NCBI GenBank assembly: GCA_049607205.1
Contig: JBMYWH010000005.1
Location: forward strand, 1 to 64,000
DNA length: 64,000 nt
Origin: JBELHR01 sp049607205
GTDB lineage: Bacteria; Bacteroidota; Bacteroidia; Flavobacteriales; Flavobacteriaceae
Reading direction: 5' to 3'
The notes under the pieces are model-generated. The model worked only from the letters and a program-made list of their open reading frames with translations. It had not been told where the DNA came from and searched no databases. The position numbers and the translations under genes are program-made. This document shows, piece by piece, positions 39,491 to 49,135 of this stretch. Numbering within the stretch: the first letter of the stretch is position 1; each line of letters starts with the position of its first letter.

Positions 39491-42451
39491 TTATTGTTTG
39501 ACCTTGGTTTCTTTAAAATTAAAGAGATAATCTACATCCATCTCTTGAACTTGACCTAACTTCTTCAAAGCAGCTAAATCCATATCCTTTTTATTACCGA
39601 TTACAATGGCAGAATATTCACTTCCTTTCACATTAGTCTTAAAAAATTCTTGAAGATCTTCCATTGTCATTTCCTGAATACTCTCATAAATTTCCTTTCT
39701 ATCATCATGATCAATTCCTCTACGCTTAAGTCCTTCATAGGACCAAAAAATTTGAGACTTAGTAATCCTTTGAGCTGCAATTTTCTTCATTACTGAATTC
39801 TTTGCTGCTTCAAATTGAGCCTCATTAAGTGGCATATCATTCATAAGCCCCATCATGGCATCAATAGCTTCTGGTAATTTATTTGCTTGAGTGCCAATAT
39901 AGGCATACATTAAGTCATTTTGATCCTTTTTCCCTGCGATAGAGTAACTGGCTTGAGCCGCGTAGGCTAATGCCTTCTCTTCTCTAATTTCCTGAAAAAC
40001 TATTGACGATAGTCCAGATCCAAAATAAGTATTGAATACTCTCGCCGCTGCCATGCGATCTGCATCGAACTTATCTTCTTTCGCTAAAAGCATCATTTCA
40101 GCTTGAACCATATCATAGTTGTTAAAATAAACTTGATTCCCGGTATCCTTCATTGCATACTCTTTTGCCTCAGGGTACTCCTTCAATTCAGCTTCCACTT
40201 TATGCAATTCATTCAACGCACTCACTGCTTGATTTACATCTTTACCATAATAAAAAATCCTTTGCTTATATTCTTTTAGTCCTTTTACTACGTCAATCAA
40301 ATCATTAGGATTCAATTCTTTCAATTCATTAGATTGGTAAACATTTCTCAAGGATGAATTCTCACCATATAAAGCATAATTCAACAAACCAGATTGTAAA
40401 ATACTCCCCTTCTGCGTCTTCATATTTGATCGGTCCTTAAGTAATTTATCAATATACTTGTCAAATGATTCCTGATCTCCTACAGCAGTATTCCACATCT
40501 CTTCTAATAATTCTAATCCAGGTTTCAAATTCTCTTTTAACCCAGATATATAGACATAAGATCTTTCACTACCTGAAGAAACACCATAATTGATTCCCAA
40601 TTTGTAAAATTCTTTTTTAAGCTCTTGAGCATTGTATTTTTCAGTACCGATATAATTCATATATCCAACGGCAATAGGAAGAATCTTTTCATTGTTCTTT
40701 CCCATATCAAATATGATATTCAAATTGAATAAATCATTATTAGGATTATCCACATAAGTAACTTCTATACCATTTTCTAAACTAGTCTCTTTTAATGCTT
40801 TTTGATAATCAACATATACGGGTTTTAAATCCGGAGATGTCATCGCATAAAAATCAGTTACATAAGGGCTTTGAGAATCACGGTTTAAGTTCACCGGGGT
40901 TATACCAGGGTTTGCTACCTTTACTATGTTCTTATCTTCCCCTTTTCTTTTATAGGTAAGAACATAATTATCTTTATAAAAATCTTTAGCAAAAGCCATT
41001 AAATCTTCCTTAGATATCTTTTTTAAATCTTCTAAAAATGCAATTTCATCAGCCCAAGATTGTCCATAAATAAAAGCATTAACATAGGAATCTGCTAAAG
41101 CTGAATTGTTTTCAAAACTTCGGGTTTTTGATAGTTTTAGATCATTAATCACGGCATCAATCATCCAATCATCAAACTGACCATTTTTAATCAATTCAAT
41201 TTGATCAAGCATTAAATCTTTAACTTCATCCAAGCTTTGACCTTCTTTAGGGGAACCGCTAAGACGATGAAACCCATAATCTCTCAGAAATTGAGGACTA
41301 GAGCTAGCTCTTTGAACCATACCTTTTTGATTTAAGTTCAAATCCATTAAACCAGCGTTTGAGTTGGCAAGAATCATATCAATAAGCGTGATATACTTTG
41401 ATTGTTCCGAACCTATTTTCTCCGTTCTATAAGCAACAGATACGCTTTCTGAAGTTGGTCCAAACACCTCTTTTACAACAATTTCATCAATTGGTTTTTC
41501 TACCGGAAGTACTGGGTGCTCTACGCTCTTCTTCTCATAATCCCCGAAGGCATCGTTTACCTTTTCAATGGTTTGATCAAATTCAAAATCACCAACCAGA
41601 ACAACGGCCATATTAGAAGGAACATAATACTTGTTGAAATAATTATGTATAGCTACCATTGAAGGGTTTTTAAGTGCTTCTGCCGTTCCTATGGTTGTCT
41701 GCTGACCATATGGATGAGTCGGGAACAATCCGTCTAGCATAGCAGCATAAGCCTTTCTGAAATCAGAATCCTGACCTCTATTAAATTCTTCAAAAACTGC
41801 CTCTAGTTCTGTATGAAAAAGACGCAAAACAACTTCTTTAAATCGAGAACTCTCTACATGCAGCCATTTATCCAGTTCATTGGCCGGAATCTTGTTGGTA
41901 TACACCGTTTGTTCAAACCACGTGTAAGCATTCGTTCCTTGAGCCCCTAATGACGCAATCATTTTATCATATTCATTCGCAATGGCATAATTCGAAGCTT
42001 CATAAGAAACTTCGTCGATCTCTTTATATAACGCCAACTTCTCCTCTGGGTCTTGAGTCGCCTTGTGCTTTTCATATAAATCAGAGATTTTATCCAAATA
42101 AGGCTTTTCCTTTTCCCAATCCATTGTACCGAACTCATGAGTCCCTTTGAAGACCATATGTTCTAAATAATGGGCTAAGCCAGTAGATTCTTTAGGATCA
42201 TAATTTGAACCTGCCTTTACAGCAATATAAGTTTGGATTTTAGGTTCGTCTTTATTTTGAGATAAATAAACCTTTAATCCATTTGCTAAAGTATACAAAC
42301 GAAGTCCTGTCGGGTCGTTCTCAACGGTCTCATACTTGAATCCATTCTTATCAGAATGAGATTTAGTTTCGTAGTGATCCTCCGACGTGGAGCAAGCTAC
42401 AAATAACAATAAGCCCCCTATTAGAAGGCTGTTTTTCAAAAACATTTTCAT
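39491..42451 (-). CDS. M16 family (pitrilysin/insulinase-like) metallopeptidase lipoprotein
   Basis: A 986-residue zinc peptidase. Lipoprotein signal ends LLLFVAC with lipidated Cys20. The inverted zinc motif HYLEH is at residues 94-98 (TGLAHYLEHMVFKGT), with the downstream Glu in the ELEAVFEEFNRG segment. At least two M16 repeats are visible, an active N-terminal one and an inactive C-terminal one (YFGSGLSSIVFQEIREEKALAYAAQ is the typical R/Y-containing closing block). It should degrade peptides in the periplasm or at the outer membrane. Full length for single-chain M16B-like proteins of Bacteroidota. Confidence 0.92.
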   Translation of the reverse strand: MKMFLKNSLLIGGLLLFVACSTSEDHYETKSHSDKNGFKYETVENDPTGLRLYTLANGLKVYLSQNKDEPKIQTYIAVKAGSNYDPKESTGLAHYLEHMVFKGTHEFGTMDWEKEKPYLDKISDLYEKHKATQDPEEKLALYKEIDEVSYEASNYAIANEYDKMIASLGAQGTNAYTWFEQTVYTNKIPANELDKWLHVESSRFKEVVLRLFHTELEAVFEEFNRGQDSDFRKAYAAMLDGLFPTHPYGQQTTIGTAEALKNPSMVAIHNYFNKYYVPSNMAVVLVGDFEFDQTIEKVNDAFGDYEKKSVEHPVLPVEKPIDEIVVKEVFGPTSESVSVAYRTEKIGSEQSKYITLIDMILANSNAGLMDLNLNQKGMVQRASSSPQFLRDYGFHRLSGSPKEGQSLDEVKDLMLDQIELIKNGQFDDWMIDAVINDLKLSKTRSFENNSALADSYVNAFIYGQSWADEIAFLEDLKKISKEDLMAFAKDFYKDNYVLTYKRKGEDKNIVKVANPGITPVNLNRDSQSPYVTDFYAMTSPDLKPVYVDYQKALKETSLENGIEVTYVDNPNNDLFNLNIIFDMGKNNEKILPIAVGYMNYIGTEKYNAQELKKEFYKLGINYGVSSGSERSYVYISGLKENLKPGLELLEEMWNTAVGDQESFDKYIDKLLKDRSNMKTQKGSILQSGLLNYALYGENSSLRNVYQSNELKELNPNDLIDVVKGLKEYKQRIFYYGKDVNQAVSALNELHKVEAELKEYPEAKEYAMKDTGNQVYFNNYDMVQAEMMLLAKEDKFDADRMAAARVFNTYFGSGLSSIVFQEIREEKALAYAAQASYSIAGKKDQNDLMYAYIGTQANKLPEAIDAMMGLMNDMPLNEAQFEAAKNSVMKKIAAQRITKSQIFWSYEGLKRRGIDHDDRKEIYESIQEMTMEDLQEFFKTNVKGSEYSAIVIGNKKDMDLAALKKLGQVQEMDVDYLFNFKETKVKQ

Positions 42452-42478
42452 TTAATTTGGTTAGTTAGATTATAGGCA

Positions 42479-42516
42479 TAAAAAAATGCCTGTTCTAATA
42501 TAATAAAGAACAGGCA
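42479..42516 (-). terminator. Terminator after sucD
   Basis: Ten-base stem TGCCTGTTCT/AGAACAGGCA (42487-42496 with 42507-42516), with a six-T tract following on the minus strand. Confidence 0.8.
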
Positions 42517-42552
42517 CTTATTTGAAATGTTAAGTTTTTTTTAACTTAAATC

Positions 42553-43425
42553 TTATTTTAAAAGTTGCGCAACGGCTTCTCCTATTTTTGCTGGTGATTC
42601 CACAACGTGGATTCCATTCTCAGCAAGTATTTTCATTTTAGCTTGAGCAGTATCATCAGCTCCACCAACAATAGCACCAGCGTGTCCCATCGTTCTACCA
42701 GCTGGAGCAGTTTGTCCTGCGATAAATCCAACAACAGGCTTACGATTACCATCAGCTTTAATCCAACGTGCAGCTTCTGCCTCTAATTGACCTCCAATTT
42801 CACCAATCATTACGATAGCTTCCGTTTCTGGATCATTCATCAATAATTCTACAGCTTCTTTAGTCGTTGTTCCAATAATTGGATCTCCACCAATTCCAAT
42901 TGCAGTAGTAATTCCAAATCCTTGCTTCACAACTTGATCTGCAGCTTCGTAAGTCAAAGTACCAGACTTAGATACAATACCTACATTACCCTTCTTAAAG
43001 ATAAATCCTGGCATAATTCCAACTTTAGCTTCTCCTGGAGTGATTACCCCTGGACAATTAGGGCCAACAAGAGTAACATCTTTATCTTCCAAATAAGCTT
43101 TAACTTTCACCATATCCGCAACTGGTATCCCTTCTGTAATACAAATTACAACTTTGATACCTGCTTCAGCAGCTTCCATAATTGCATCAGATGCAAATGC
43201 TGGTGGCACGAAGATTATACTTGTATCGGCTTGGGCCTGTTGTACAGCATCAGCAACAGTATTAAACACTGGCTTTCCTAAATGCTCTTGACCTCCTTTA
43301 CCTGGAGTTACACCTCCAACAACATTGGTTCCATAATCAATCATTTGTCCAGCATGAAAAGTTCCTTCACTTCCTGTAAATCCTTGAACAACGATTTTTG
43401 AATCTTTATTTACTAGTACGCTCAT
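42553..43425 (-). CDS. sucD: Succinate--CoA ligase subunit alpha
   Basis: A 290-residue subunit of succinyl-CoA synthetase (TCA cycle; substrate-level ATP/GTP formation). CoA-binding GFTGSEGTFHAGQMIDYGT, the PNCPGVITPGE motif, GIGGDPIIGT and the phosphorylated His (about residue 247) in TMGHAGAIVGG are intact. The beta subunit gene sucC is not in the window. A TATTTTTG motif at 43451-43458 on the minus strand may be the -7 element. Confidence 0.96.
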   Translation of the reverse strand: MSVLVNKDSKIVVQGFTGSEGTFHAGQMIDYGTNVVGGVTPGKGGQEHLGKPVFNTVADAVQQAQADTSIIFVPPAFASDAIMEAAEAGIKVVICITEGIPVADMVKVKAYLEDKDVTLVGPNCPGVITPGEAKVGIMPGFIFKKGNVGIVSKSGTLTYEAADQVVKQGFGITTAIGIGGDPIIGTTTKEAVELLMNDPETEAIVMIGEIGGQLEAEAARWIKADGNRKPVVGFIAGQTAPAGRTMGHAGAIVGGADDTAQAKMKILAENGIHVVESPAKIGEAVAQLLK

Positions 43426-43481
43426 ATTTATAGCAGTTGAATATTTTGAACAAAAATAGACTTTTATCTCACTTTAAAAAA

Positions 43482-43511
43482 TAAAAAAGCCGCTAATTGA
43501 AAGCGGCTTTT
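43482..43511 (-). terminator. Terminator after efp
   Basis: Ten-base stem AAAAGCCGCT/AGCGGCTTTT with a seven-base loop. A T tract follows on the minus strand, ending the HD-lpxD-lpxC/fabZ-lpxA-efp run before sucD. Confidence 0.85.
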
Positions 43512-43526
43512 AAAGTTCTTAAAGAA

Positions 43527-44093
43527 TTATGATTTAATCCTTTCTTGATAGGTTCCCTTTGCAGTTTCTATCTTTATTTTATCTCCTTCATTAATAAATA
43601 GAGGTACATTAACACGTGCACCTGTTTCTACTGTTGCAGGTTTCGTTGCATTAGTCGCAGTGTTACCTTTTACACCAGGTTCAGTATGAGTTACTTCTAA
43701 GATAACCGACTGGGGCATATCAACTGCTAATGGCTCTTCATCCGAAGCTCTTACAATAACCGTTACCACTTCACCTTCCTTCAATAGATCTGGTGCATCT
43801 AAAGCTTCAACACTTAATTGAATTTGATTATAATCTACCGTATTCATAAAGTGATAAAGATCTCCTTCAGGATATAGGTATTGATACTTTCTAGTTTCTA
43901 CCCTAACTTCATCAATTTTATGTCCCGCAGAAAAGGTATTATCAATTACTTTACCTGAGGTTAAACTTTTTAATTTAGTTCGAACAAACGCAGGACCTTT
44001 TCCTGGTTTTACATGTTGAAATTCTACAACTTTATAAGTATCGTGATTGTAATTGATACAAAGACCATTTCTAATGTCTGAAGTATTTGCCAT
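43527..44093 (-). CDS. efp: Translation elongation factor P
   Basis: A 188-residue EF-P that rescues ribosomes stalled at polyproline. KOW-like N-terminal domain with VEFQHVKPGKGPAFVRTKLKSL; the modified-residue position in the loop is a Lys (KPGKGPA). The OB domains include MNTVDYNQIQLS and the C-terminal GARVNVPLFINEGDKIKIETAKGTYQER signature. No epmA-type modification gene is adjacent. It is six bases after lpxA, a coupling common in Bacteroidota. Confidence 0.96.
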   Translation of the reverse strand: MANTSDIRNGLCINYNHDTYKVVEFQHVKPGKGPAFVRTKLKSLTSGKVIDNTFSAGHKIDEVRVETRKYQYLYPEGDLYHFMNTVDYNQIQLSVEALDAPDLLKEGEVVTVIVRASDEEPLAVDMPQSVILEVTHTEPGVKGNTATNATKPATVETGARVNVPLFINEGDKIKIETAKGTYQERIKS

Positions 44094-44099
44094 TTTCGT

Positions 44100-44882
44100 T
44101 TAATTTATATTATATCCCTTCATAATCCCACGTTTAGAATTACGAATAAATGTTATGATTTCATCTCTTTCAGGAGTTGCCTCCATTTGTGCTTCAATAT
44201 TTTCTAGAGCCTGAGTATTATTGTATTTACTCTGATACATAATTCTATAAATATTTTGAATCTCTCTAATCTTATCAGTATCAAAACCACGTCTTCTAAG
44301 ACCTATAGAATTGATTCCAACATAAGAAAGAGGCTCTTTTGCTGCCTTAGTAAATGGTGGAACGTCTTTTCTAACTAAAGATCCTCCTGAAATCATAGCA
44401 TGATCTCCAATATTAATAAACTGGTGCACAGCGGCTAAACCTCCTACGATCGCATATTTACCGATAGTTACATGCCCCGCTAAAGCTACTCCATTCACTA
44501 TGATAGCATGATCCCCAAGAACACAATCATGTGCAATATGGGCCGTTGCCATTACAAGACAATTCGCACCAATCTTGGTTTTACCAGAAGCGTTTGTTCC
44601 TCTATTAATTGTAACACATTCTCTAATTGTAGTATTATCTCCTATTTCAGCCAATGAATCTTCTCCATCAAATTTCAAATCTTGAGGGACTGCTGAAATT
44701 ACAGCTCCTGGAAAAATTCTACAATTTTTTCCGATTCGAGCTCCTTCCATGATTGTAACATTCGACCCGATCCATGTTCCTGAACCAATTTCGACATTGT
44801 TATGAATCGTTGTGAAAGGTTCTATGACTACATTGGTGGCGATTTTTGCCCCAGGGTGGACATATGCTAATGGTTGATTCAT
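44100..44882 (-). CDS. lpxA: UDP-N-acetylglucosamine acyltransferase
   Basis: A 260-residue left-handed beta-helix acyltransferase that performs the first step of lipid A synthesis. Hexapeptide repeats run through about residues 1-190 (GSGTWIGSNVTIMEGARIGK and so on). The catalytic His lies in NCLVMATAHIAHDCVLGDH, and the C-terminal helical domain has NSIGLRRRGF. It begins one base after the lpxC-fabZ stop. Confidence 0.96.
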   Translation of the reverse strand: MNQPLAYVHPGAKIATNVVIEPFTTIHNNVEIGSGTWIGSNVTIMEGARIGKNCRIFPGAVISAVPQDLKFDGEDSLAEIGDNTTIRECVTINRGTNASGKTKIGANCLVMATAHIAHDCVLGDHAIIVNGVALAGHVTIGKYAIVGGLAAVHQFINIGDHAMISGGSLVRKDVPPFTKAAKEPLSYVGINSIGLRRRGFDTDKIREIQNIYRIMYQSKYNNTQALENIEAQMEATPERDEIITFIRNSKRGIMKGYNIN

Positions 44883-44883
44883 A

Positions 44884-46275
44884 TTATCTCTTTTTTGCTA
44901 TTTGGGCCATTAACTGAGCTTCAGCTACTAATTTATTATTAGCGTAAGCATAGGCTTGCATATGACAAATTCCTCTTCTAATAGGGGTAATTAACTCACA
45001 TTGAAAAATCAAAGTGTCTCCCGGAAGTACTTTTTGTTTGAACTTAACATTATCCATTTTCATGAAGTAAGTCAAATAGTTCTCAGGATCTGGAACTGTA
45101 CTCAAAACTAATATACCTCCACACTGAGCCATAGCTTCTACTTGAAGAACACCAGGCATCACCGGTGCTCCAGGGAAATGTCCAACGAAGAAATCCTCAT
45201 TCATCGTCACATTCTTCATCCCTACTACTGAATGATCTGTAAGTTCTATAATACGATCAATCAATAAAAATGGAGGTCTATGCGGTAAAATTTCCATAAT
45301 TTGATGAATATCCATAAGCGGTTTTTCACTCAAATCATATTTCGGCACTTTATTCCTTTTCGCAGCTTTAATTATACCTTGTAATTTCTTAGCAAACTGA
45401 GTATTAACACCATGTCCAGGTTTAGTTGCTATTACTTTACCTCTAATTCGTGTTCCGACTAAGGCAAGATCACCAATGACATCTAGAAGTTTATGACGAG
45501 CAGCTTCGTTAGGCCATCTCAATGATAAATTATCTAAAATACCATTAGGTTTTACTGTTACCGTTGGCTTATCAAAGACTTTCTTTAATTTATCTAAAGT
45601 ATTTTCTGAAATTTCTTTATCTACATAGACTATAGCATTATTCAAATCTCCTCCTTTAATCAAATCGTGCTCTAAAAGCATTTCAATCTCATGAAGGAAA
45701 CTGAAGGTACGAGATTCCGAAATTTCATCTTTGAATTCTGTTATACTATTTAATGAAGCATTTTGAGTCCCTAAAACTTTAGTCCCGAAATCCACCATAG
45801 TAGTGACTTGATATTCAGCAGATGGCATCAGAACTATCTCAGATCCCGTAGTATCATCCTTATAGCTAATCACCTCCTCAACAATGAATTCGTTGATTTC
45901 TGCCTCTTGCTCTACAACACCGGCCTCTTCTAAAGCCTCTATAAAATATTTAGAGGAACCGTCCATAATTGGTGGTTCGGCAGCATCGATTTCAATCAAA
46001 ATATTATCTAAATCCATCCCAACTACCGCAGCTAACACATGCTCTGATGTATGAATTTTCACTCCGTTTTTCTCCATTGAAGTACCGCGCTCAGTACTTG
46101 TGACATAGGCTGCAGAAGCTTCAATGATTGGCTGATCTTCTAAATCAACTCGTTTAAATGCAAAACCGTGGTTATCTGAAGCAGGTTTAAATGTCATATT
46201 AACCGTTTTTCCAGTATGAAGGCCTATCCCCGATAGACTAACTTCTTTTGCAATTGTTTTTTGTTTCTTACTCAT
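44884..46275 (-). CDS. lpxC: Bifunctional LpxC deacetylase / FabZ dehydratase
   Basis: A 463-residue fusion. The N-terminal part (about 1-310) is UDP-3-O-acyl-GlcNAc deacetylase: SGIGLHTGKTV, zinc His79 in HTSEHVLAA, and the zinc block in RHKLLDVIGDLAL. The C-terminal part (about 320-463) is 3-hydroxyacyl-ACP dehydratase FabZ: ILPHRPPFLLIDRI and catalytic motif HFPGAPVMPGVLQVEAMAQ. This fusion is characteristic of Bacteroidota and Chlorobi. It links the committed step of lipid A synthesis with fatty acid elongation. One- and two-base gaps to lpxD and lpxA. Confidence 0.97.
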   Translation of the reverse strand: MSKKQKTIAKEVSLSGIGLHTGKTVNMTFKPASDNHGFAFKRVDLEDQPIIEASAAYVTSTERGTSMEKNGVKIHTSEHVLAAVVGMDLDNILIEIDAAEPPIMDGSSKYFIEALEEAGVVEQEAEINEFIVEEVISYKDDTTGSEIVLMPSAEYQVTTMVDFGTKVLGTQNASLNSITEFKDEISESRTFSFLHEIEMLLEHDLIKGGDLNNAIVYVDKEISENTLDKLKKVFDKPTVTVKPNGILDNLSLRWPNEAARHKLLDVIGDLALVGTRIRGKVIATKPGHGVNTQFAKKLQGIIKAAKRNKVPKYDLSEKPLMDIHQIMEILPHRPPFLLIDRIIELTDHSVVGMKNVTMNEDFFVGHFPGAPVMPGVLQVEAMAQCGGILVLSTVPDPENYLTYFMKMDNVKFKQKVLPGDTLIFQCELITPIRRGICHMQAYAYANNKLVAEAQLMAQIAKKR

Positions 46276-46276
46276 C

Positions 46277-47305
46277 TTATTGAGTCTTTTCGTTTTCTAT
46301 TTCTAATTTTCTTAATCGCTTCACAATATCATCTAAGTTCTTAAAATGAACATAAGACTTATTAAAATTACCATAAGGTAAAGATGGTGTTCCTTGGACC
46401 ACTGATTTATCTTTCAAATTTTTTGTAATACCAGACTGTGCTTGAATTCTTACCTTTTCACCGAGATTCAAATGCCCCACAATACCAACTTGTCCTCCTA
46501 TCATTGCATGATTACCAATCTTAGAAGAACCTGCAATTCCAGTTTGAGCGGCAATTACGGAATGTTCTCCAATAACAACATTATGGGCAACTTGCAATTG
46601 ATTATCTAATTTAACTCCCTCCTTAATTACTGTTGAGCCCATTGTAGCTCGATCAATAGTAGCACAAGCTCCTATCTCCACGTCATCTTTAATAATTACG
46701 TTACCTAACTGAGGAATTTTATCATAAGTACCTTCCTGATTTGGTGCAAAACCAAAACCATCAGATCCTATTACAGCATTTGCATGAATCACACAGTTCT
46801 TTCCTATAATACAATCTTTGTATATTTTCACTCCAGAAAAAAGCGTAGTTCCCTCTTCAATAATTACATTATCGCCAATAGAAACATGTGGATAAATTTT
46901 TACATTATCCCCAATCTTAACATTATTTCCTAAATGAGCAAAGGCACCAATATATAAGTCTTCTCCTAGGCTAGAGTTTTCTCCTACATAATGAGGCTCT
47001 TCCATCCCTTTCTTTTCAGGGATCATCGATTCATATAATTTGAGCAGTTGGGTTAAAGACTGATAGGCATCATCAACCAATATAAGGTTAGTAGATACAT
47101 CTTGATCTAAGGTAGTATCTCTGCCTATTAAAACTGCACTTGCTTCAGTTGTGTATATGTAGTTAATGTATTTTTTATTCGATAGAAAACTGAGTTCTCC
47201 TTTTTGAGCCTCTTCAATTTTCCCAAAATTATTCACAGTAACCGAGTCATCCCCTCTCACTTCTCCTTGGAGAAATTCTGCAATTTGTGCTAAAGTTATT
47301 TCCAT
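46277..47305 (-). CDS. lpxD: UDP-3-O-(3-hydroxyacyl)glucosamine N-acyltransferase
   Basis: A 342-residue LpxD with N-terminal uridine-binding domain (MEITLAQIAEFLQGEV start) followed by about ten hexapeptide turns (GENSSLGEDLYIGAFAHLG onward) including DGFGFAPNQEGTYDKIPQLG, with the catalytic His in LQVAHNVVIGEHS, and a C-terminal helix. The open frame extends 11 codons upstream into the HD gene, but homologues start at MEITL, so I use the ATG at 47305. It transfers the second acyl chain in lipid A synthesis. Confidence 0.95.
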   Translation of the reverse strand: MEITLAQIAEFLQGEVRGDDSVTVNNFGKIEEAQKGELSFLSNKKYINYIYTTEASAVLIGRDTTLDQDVSTNLILVDDAYQSLTQLLKLYESMIPEKKGMEEPHYVGENSSLGEDLYIGAFAHLGNNVKIGDNVKIYPHVSIGDNVIIEEGTTLFSGVKIYKDCIIGKNCVIHANAVIGSDGFGFAPNQEGTYDKIPQLGNVIIKDDVEIGACATIDRATMGSTVIKEGVKLDNQLQVAHNVVIGEHSVIAAQTGIAGSSKIGNHAMIGGQVGIVGHLNLGEKVRIQAQSGITKNLKDKSVVQGTPSLPYGNFNKSYVHFKNLDDIVKRLRKLEIENEKTQ

Positions 47306-47334
47306 TATGACAAAAGTAGTAAAATTTATATTCC

Positions 47335-48591
47335 TCAAAAACTTAATTCCTTCGGAAAGACATTAAAATATTTTTTAGTTTCATGACTAATTCTTGCCGC
47401 AACTACATCATCGGAAGCTTTTACAAAATCCATTGTGCTTCCATCCTTCATCAACAAATTAATTTTGTTTTCTATATCATTATAAGCTAGATTCTTAACA
47501 AATCCTTCAAACACGAAATATCCAACCTCATGCTCAGACAAGTTCCATTGATTCGCTAAGAATCTTCTTCTCTCCTCTTGAACATTAGGGTCAAAAGCTT
47601 CCTTTGACATTTCAATTTTCAACAACTTACGATCTAATAAACTAGAAGACAATGTAGAGAGAACCTTATCTGGGTTGTTTTTCCACATTTTTAAAGCGCT
47701 TAAAATATCAACGTCATCCAATTCTGCAAATACCGAAAGAACCTTCGAATCAAATTCCTTTAAACCAATTTCACGAGATAAGAAAAATTCAAGAGATGGG
47801 CTACACAACAATTTCTCTCCTTGTAAGGAAAGCTCTTTAGCACGTTTGAGTACGTTGACCATCATATTCTCGGCAACTACTCCTGTTTTGTGCAAATATA
47901 CTTGCCAGTACATTAAACGCCTGGCCACAATAAATTTTTCTATAGAATAAATCCCCTTTTCTTCAATGACCAAAGCATCATCCTTAACATTCATCATCGC
48001 AATTAAACGATCGGAATTTATACTTCCTTCTGCCACACCCGAATAGAAACTATCTCTTTTGAGATAATCCAACCTATCAATGTCTAACTGACTGGAAACG
48101 AGTTGATGAAAAAAAACTCTAGAATATTGCCCTTTAAAAATAGAAATTGCAAGATCTAATTTACCGCTGAAGATTGTATTAAACTCTTCCATGAATTTCA
48201 AGGAAATCTCTTCATGAGAAACATTGGAAACAATACTGTGCTCTAGAGCATGCGAAAATGGACCATGACCTATATCGTGAAGTAAAATCGCTATATACAA
48301 TCCGGTTTCTTCCTCTGAATTAATAGCAACTCCTTTAGCCCTCAACACACGAACAGCTTTATTCATCAAGTACAGACAGCCTGTGGCATGATGAAATCTA
48401 GAATGATGAGCTCCAGGATATACCAAATACGACATCCCCATTTGAGATATTCTTCTGAGTCTTTGAAAATATGGATGTTCTATTAAATCAAAGATTATGG
48501 TCTTCGGAATGGAAATAAATCCATAAATCGGGTCGTTAAATATCTTTAACTTATTCGTTTGGTATATATTCAATTTAGTAACTTTAAGCAT
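47335..48591 (-). CDS. HD-domain phosphohydrolase (dGTPase-like)
   Basis: A 418-residue HD superfamily hydrolase. The first His is in HHSRFHHATG (about 63-72), followed by LLHDIGHGPFSHALEH (His105-Asp106) and DIDRLDYLKRDSFYSG, the pattern of dNTP triphosphohydrolase-like proteins of the YdhJ type. The substrate is not known. A TATATTTG motif (48594-48601 on the plus strand coordinates, minus-strand reading) sits so close to the ATG that the real start may be leaderless or be the TTG at 48573 (residue 7). It heads the lipid A gene run, 29 bases before lpxD. Confidence 0.88.
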   Translation of the reverse strand: MLKVTKLNIYQTNKLKIFNDPIYGFISIPKTIIFDLIEHPYFQRLRRISQMGMSYLVYPGAHHSRFHHATGCLYLMNKAVRVLRAKGVAINSEEETGLYIAILLHDIGHGPFSHALEHSIVSNVSHEEISLKFMEEFNTIFSGKLDLAISIFKGQYSRVFFHQLVSSQLDIDRLDYLKRDSFYSGVAEGSINSDRLIAMMNVKDDALVIEEKGIYSIEKFIVARRLMYWQVYLHKTGVVAENMMVNVLKRAKELSLQGEKLLCSPSLEFFLSREIGLKEFDSKVLSVFAELDDVDILSALKMWKNNPDKVLSTLSSSLLDRKLLKIEMSKEAFDPNVQEERRRFLANQWNLSEHEVGYFVFEGFVKNLAYNDIENKINLLMKDGSTMDFVKASDDVVAARISHETKKYFNVFPKELSF

Positions 48592-48722
48592 TACAAATAT
48601 AAGGTTTATATAGTTTTAAGCATAATTAAATGAAATAGTTAGTCCTATAGTCACATCATCTTTATAATTATGCATGAGAACTTATTAAAAAATTAGGTAT
48701 TTTTGAGAAAAGATTGAATACA

Positions 48723-49127
48723 ATGACCCTAGAATACGGTATAGAAGAATTAAGTGAAGTAGCCTCTAAAGTTATAGAAAATAGTCCCTACAAGACTATC
48801 CTTTTTTATGGAAACATGGGAGTGGGAAAAACTACATTGATTAAAGAAATATTCAAGCAATTAAATGTTGTTGATTCGGTAAGTTCACCAACTTTCTCCA
48901 TTGTAAATGAGTACAGGACTTCTCAAGGACTCCCTTGCTATCACTTTGATTTCTATCGTCTTGAGCAAGCTGAAGAAGCTCTAGATATAGGGATAGACGA
49001 ATATTTTGATAGTGGCCGATGGTGTCTAGCAGAATGGCCTGAAAATATTGAAGAATACCTTCCATTAGAATCTGTTAAGATTCATATAGAGCAGTTAAAT
49101 AATGGCAAAAGACTACTAACCTTTTAA
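48723..49127 (+). CDS. tsaE: tRNA threonylcarbamoyladenosine biosynthesis ATPase TsaE
   Basis: A 134-residue P-loop ATPase that works with TsaB and TsaD to finish t6A37 on tRNA. Walker A GNMGVGKTTLIKEIF, then SSPTFSIVNEY, HFDFYRLEQAEEALDIGIDEYF and WPENIEEYLP are all diagnostic. An upstream in-frame TTG at 48714 adds only three residues; the ATG at 48723 is chosen. A -7-like TATTTTTG lies at 48698-48705. The alanine dehydrogenase gene follows after eight bases. Confidence 0.94.
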   Translation: MTLEYGIEELSEVASKVIENSPYKTILFYGNMGVGKTTLIKEIFKQLNVVDSVSSPTFSIVNEYRTSQGLPCYHFDFYRLEQAEEALDIGIDEYFDSGRWCLAEWPENIEEYLPLESVKIHIEQLNNGKRLLTF

Positions 49128-49135
49128 TTTAATCC

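Noticed and set aside
42922..43281. 119-codon plus-strand frame inside sucD
   Set aside because: Antisense shadow of a conserved gene with no recognisable protein features.
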